Below, piece after piece: positions 62,394-64,000 of a DNA stretch of 64,000 nucleotides. This DNA is from Candidatus Sumerlaeota bacterium (GTDB taxonomy: Bacteria > Sumerlaeota > Sumerlaeia > SLMS01 > JAHLLQ01): positions 32,726-96,725 of the forward strand of contig JASGMJ010000017.1 of assembly GCA_030156535.1 (NCBI GenBank), read 5' to 3'. A program made the translations under genes and the position numbers. The notes beneath the pieces were generated by a model, which saw only the letters and a list, made by a program, of their open reading frames with translations, had not been told where the DNA came from and made no database searches. Each line of letters starts with the position of its first letter. Position 1 is the stretch's first letter.

Positions 62394-64000
62394 GTGACCA
62401 CACCCCAGGACATCGCCCGCCGCCTCTCTGACATCATCGAGGCCCACCGCGACGAACTCGTCGCCGACACCAGCCGCATCCTGCAGTTCCGCACCGTCAG
62501 CGGCGGCAACGCCCAGGAGCAGGCCGACTACGAGCGCGAAATTCCGGCGTGCTTCGAGTGGCTCGGCGGTCTCGCCCGTCGGCTCGGCTTCCAGTTCCGC
62601 GTGCTCGATGGCGTCGTGGGCGAAATCGCCCTCCCCCACCCCGATCCCGACGCGCCGATCTGCGCCGTCGCCTGCCACATCGACGTCGTCACCGCCAAGG
62701 GCGAGTGGACGCATCCGCCTTTCTCCGGTGCCGTGGAGGACGGGCAGATATGGGGACGCGGCGCCCAGGACGACAAGGGGCCACTGATCCAGACGCTCCA
62801 TGCCCTGCGCGCCATCCGCGAAGCCGCCATCGCGCTCCCCTGCCATGTTCACGTCATCGTGGGCACGAAGGAGGAAACCGGCGACTGGAGCGACATCGAC
62901 CACTACCTCGCCAACGCACCCCGCCCCGACTTTGGCTTCACGCCCGACGCCGACTTCCCGATCATCAACGGCGAGAAGGGGATGCTCTCGGTTGGCTTCA
63001 AGGCCGACTGGACGCCAGCGGGTATCGACGAGGAAACCGGCCTGGAGTTCGTCTCGCTGATCGGCGGCGAGCGCGAGAACATCGTGCCCAGCCTGTGCGA
63101 GCTGACGCTGCGGTTCCCCTCGCAGGCACGCAACGAGGTGATGAAGGAGCTCGTGCGCTCCACGACGGAGTTCGTCGTGCAGAACCGCGACGCCAACGTC
63201 ACCATGCAGCCCGCCCGCGAGCGTGACCTCGACGACGGGCGTCATGAATCCGCCGTTTCCTTTATCGGGCGCGCCGCCCATGCCGCGCGGCCCGACATGG
63301 GGCACAACGCCATCGTCGATGCGCTCGCCTTCATCATGGACCTCGAAACGTTCCCCGCGCCGCTGCGGGCGTTCTCCGCGTTTCTCCACCTCGCGGGCAT
63401 GACGACGAATGGTGCCAGCCTCGGGCTCGACAAGGAACACCCGTTCATCGGCGAAACGAGCGCGTGCCTCGCGCTGCTGGAGCTTCGCCCCGAAGGAGGG
63501 CGTGCGGTTCTTAACGTGCGCCCGACGATGGGGCTCACCTGCGCCGAGGTGCTCGACAAGTGCCGCGCCGCCGCCGCCATCTGGAAGGAACAGACCGGTC
63601 TCGCCATCGAAGTCTACGAGAAAACGAGGGGGATGGACGCGATCTATCTCGACCCCGCCAGCCCGGTGGCCAGCCCCTTCCTCGAATCGTTGCAGCAGGG
63701 CTTTGAACTCGTCACGGAACAGAAGGGCGAACTGCGCTCCATCGGCGGGACGACGTATGCGAAGGCGCTGCCGAATTGCTGCGCGTTCGGGCCGACGCTC
63801 GACGAACCCGACCTGATTCACCAGGCCAACGAGCGCGTCCCCATCGACGCCGTCGTCCGCAACGCGAAGGTCTTCGCGACGAGCCTCGCGCTCCTCTCGC
63901 TCAATCGAGTAGGGGGACGGGTTGCCCCGTCCTCCCTCTCACACCACCGGACAAGCTCTGCGGCATCCGGCGGTTTCGTTTCCTCTGAGCATCAAGTACC
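62394..64000 (+). CDS. M20 metallopeptidase, PepV-like dipeptidase, 3' end displaced by a group II intron
   Basis: GTG start with AAGGAG 6 nt upstream. Cleaves dipeptides with two zinc or manganese ions in the cytoplasm. Metal ligands are visible: His95 in ACHIDVV, Asp in GAQDDKGP, Glu-Glu in TKEETGDW, Asp in TPDADFP and His in RAAHAARPD. A lid domain sits at about 190-330. The family normally ends soon after SLALLSL; here that point (about base 63903) meets intron sequence and the frame stays open to the window end without a stop. The last 32 codons are therefore not native sequence. Confidence 0.9.
   Translation, partial: MTTPQDIARRLSDIIEAHRDELVADTSRILQFRTVSGGNAQEQADYEREIPACFEWLGGLARRLGFQFRVLDGVVGEIALPHPDPDAPICAVACHIDVVTAKGEWTHPPFSGAVEDGQIWGRGAQDDKGPLIQTLHALRAIREAAIALPCHVHVIVGTKEETGDWSDIDHYLANAPRPDFGFTPDADFPIINGEKGMLSVGFKADWTPAGIDEETGLEFVSLIGGERENIVPSLCELTLRFPSQARNEVMKELVRSTTEFVVQNRDANVTMQPARERDLDDGRHESAVSFIGRAAHAARPDMGHNAIVDALAFIMDLETFPAPLRAFSAFLHLAGMTTNGASLGLDKEHPFIGETSACLALLELRPEGGRAVLNVRPTMGLTCAEVLDKCRAAAAIWKEQTGLAIEVYEKTRGMDAIYLDPASPVASPFLESLQQGFELVTEQKGELRSIGGTTYAKALPNCCAFGPTLDEPDLIHQANERVPIDAVVRNAKVFATSLALLSLNRVGGRVAPSSLSHHRTSSAASGGFVSSEHQV
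63905..64000 (-). mobile_element. 3' end of a group II intron (domains V and VI)
   Basis: Read on the minus strand, ACCGCCGGA and TCCGGTGGT (plus 63966-63974 with 63943-63951) form the domain V stem, with one G-U pair and a CGC catalytic triad. Domain VI follows with a GCAA loop, a GACGGG/CCCGTC stem and a single bulged A, then CCCTACTCGAT, the usual 3' splice end. The exact boundary is uncertain by a few bases. The intron body and any reverse transcriptase gene lie beyond base 64000. It is antisense to the dipeptidase gene, so it cannot splice from that message. Confidence 0.75.

Noticed and set aside
1..64000. CRISPR array
   Set aside because: No array of direct repeats with similar-length unique spacers was seen. 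The heptad blocks lack spacers.

Overview
The window is a GC-rich bacterial chromosome segment with about 44 protein genes, one tRNA gene and little dead space. WaaA (Kdo transferase), an AmpG-type muropeptide permease and lipoproteins point to a Gram-negative envelope. A class II nrdJ, one prepilin, a dockerin-like secreted protein, many secreted carbohydrate-active enzymes and a lysine/alanine-rich histone H1-like protein fit an uncultured lineage of the Planctomycetota, Sumerlaeota or Hydrogenedentota kind. That placement is an impression from gene content, not a phylogenetic result.

Layout. 1-12980: nrdJ with the tail of an intein, an excisionase-type HTH protein, a membrane protein, an MsrB-MsrA fusion, a metallophosphoesterase, a PilZ protein, N-carbamoylputrescine amidase and a secreted glycosidase behind a LacI/CRE-type operator. 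13136-21133: a seven-gene Mu-like head cassette (portal, protease, capsid cement, major capsid, gp36-like, two tail-like proteins). It is intact, but no terminase, tail tube/sheath, tape measure, lysis gene or integrase is present in the window. tRNA-Ser(CGA) follows. 21518-31730: a ROK regulator, a glucosaminidase with Ig-like repeats and a barrel protein face a four-gene operon of AmpG-like permease, lipoprotein, tandem GNAT and PIG-L-like protein. This reads as a cell-wall amino-sugar salvage locus. 31851-44510: a prepilin, a secreted protein, a three-domain LplT-PlsC-AMP ligase (Aas-like), a TPR/membrane protein with repeated peptide motifs, a degenerate M15-like protein, a methyltransferase, the H1-like protein next to DnaA-box-like sites, and a zinc-ribbon/TPR protein. 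44774-64000: a YfhO-like protein with CdsA, a homocysteine methyltransferase-like protein, a dockerin-like protein, a permease-like protein, a glycosidase-CBM9-M23 fusion, waaA-recR-ybaB, a tandem GT4 glycosyltransferase and an M20 dipeptidase whose end runs into the 3' end of an antisense group II intron.

Four cross-cutting patterns stand out. (1) Three CRE-like palindromes lie upstream of two glycosidase genes and a methyltransferase gene. (2) Intergenic gaps carry degenerate 7-bp-period repeats related to GAACCAC and GAAAACT. (3) An oriented motif, GGGGACGGAG, occurs seven times on the + strand; four copies extend to an identical 14-mer, mostly inside genes. (4) Several hydrolase-fold proteins lack a residue that is normally catalytic or metal-binding.

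The strongest candidates for something new are the compact head cassette (possible domesticated particle), the cell-wall salvage locus and the two repeat systems. All functions are read from sequence by eye; no database search was run.
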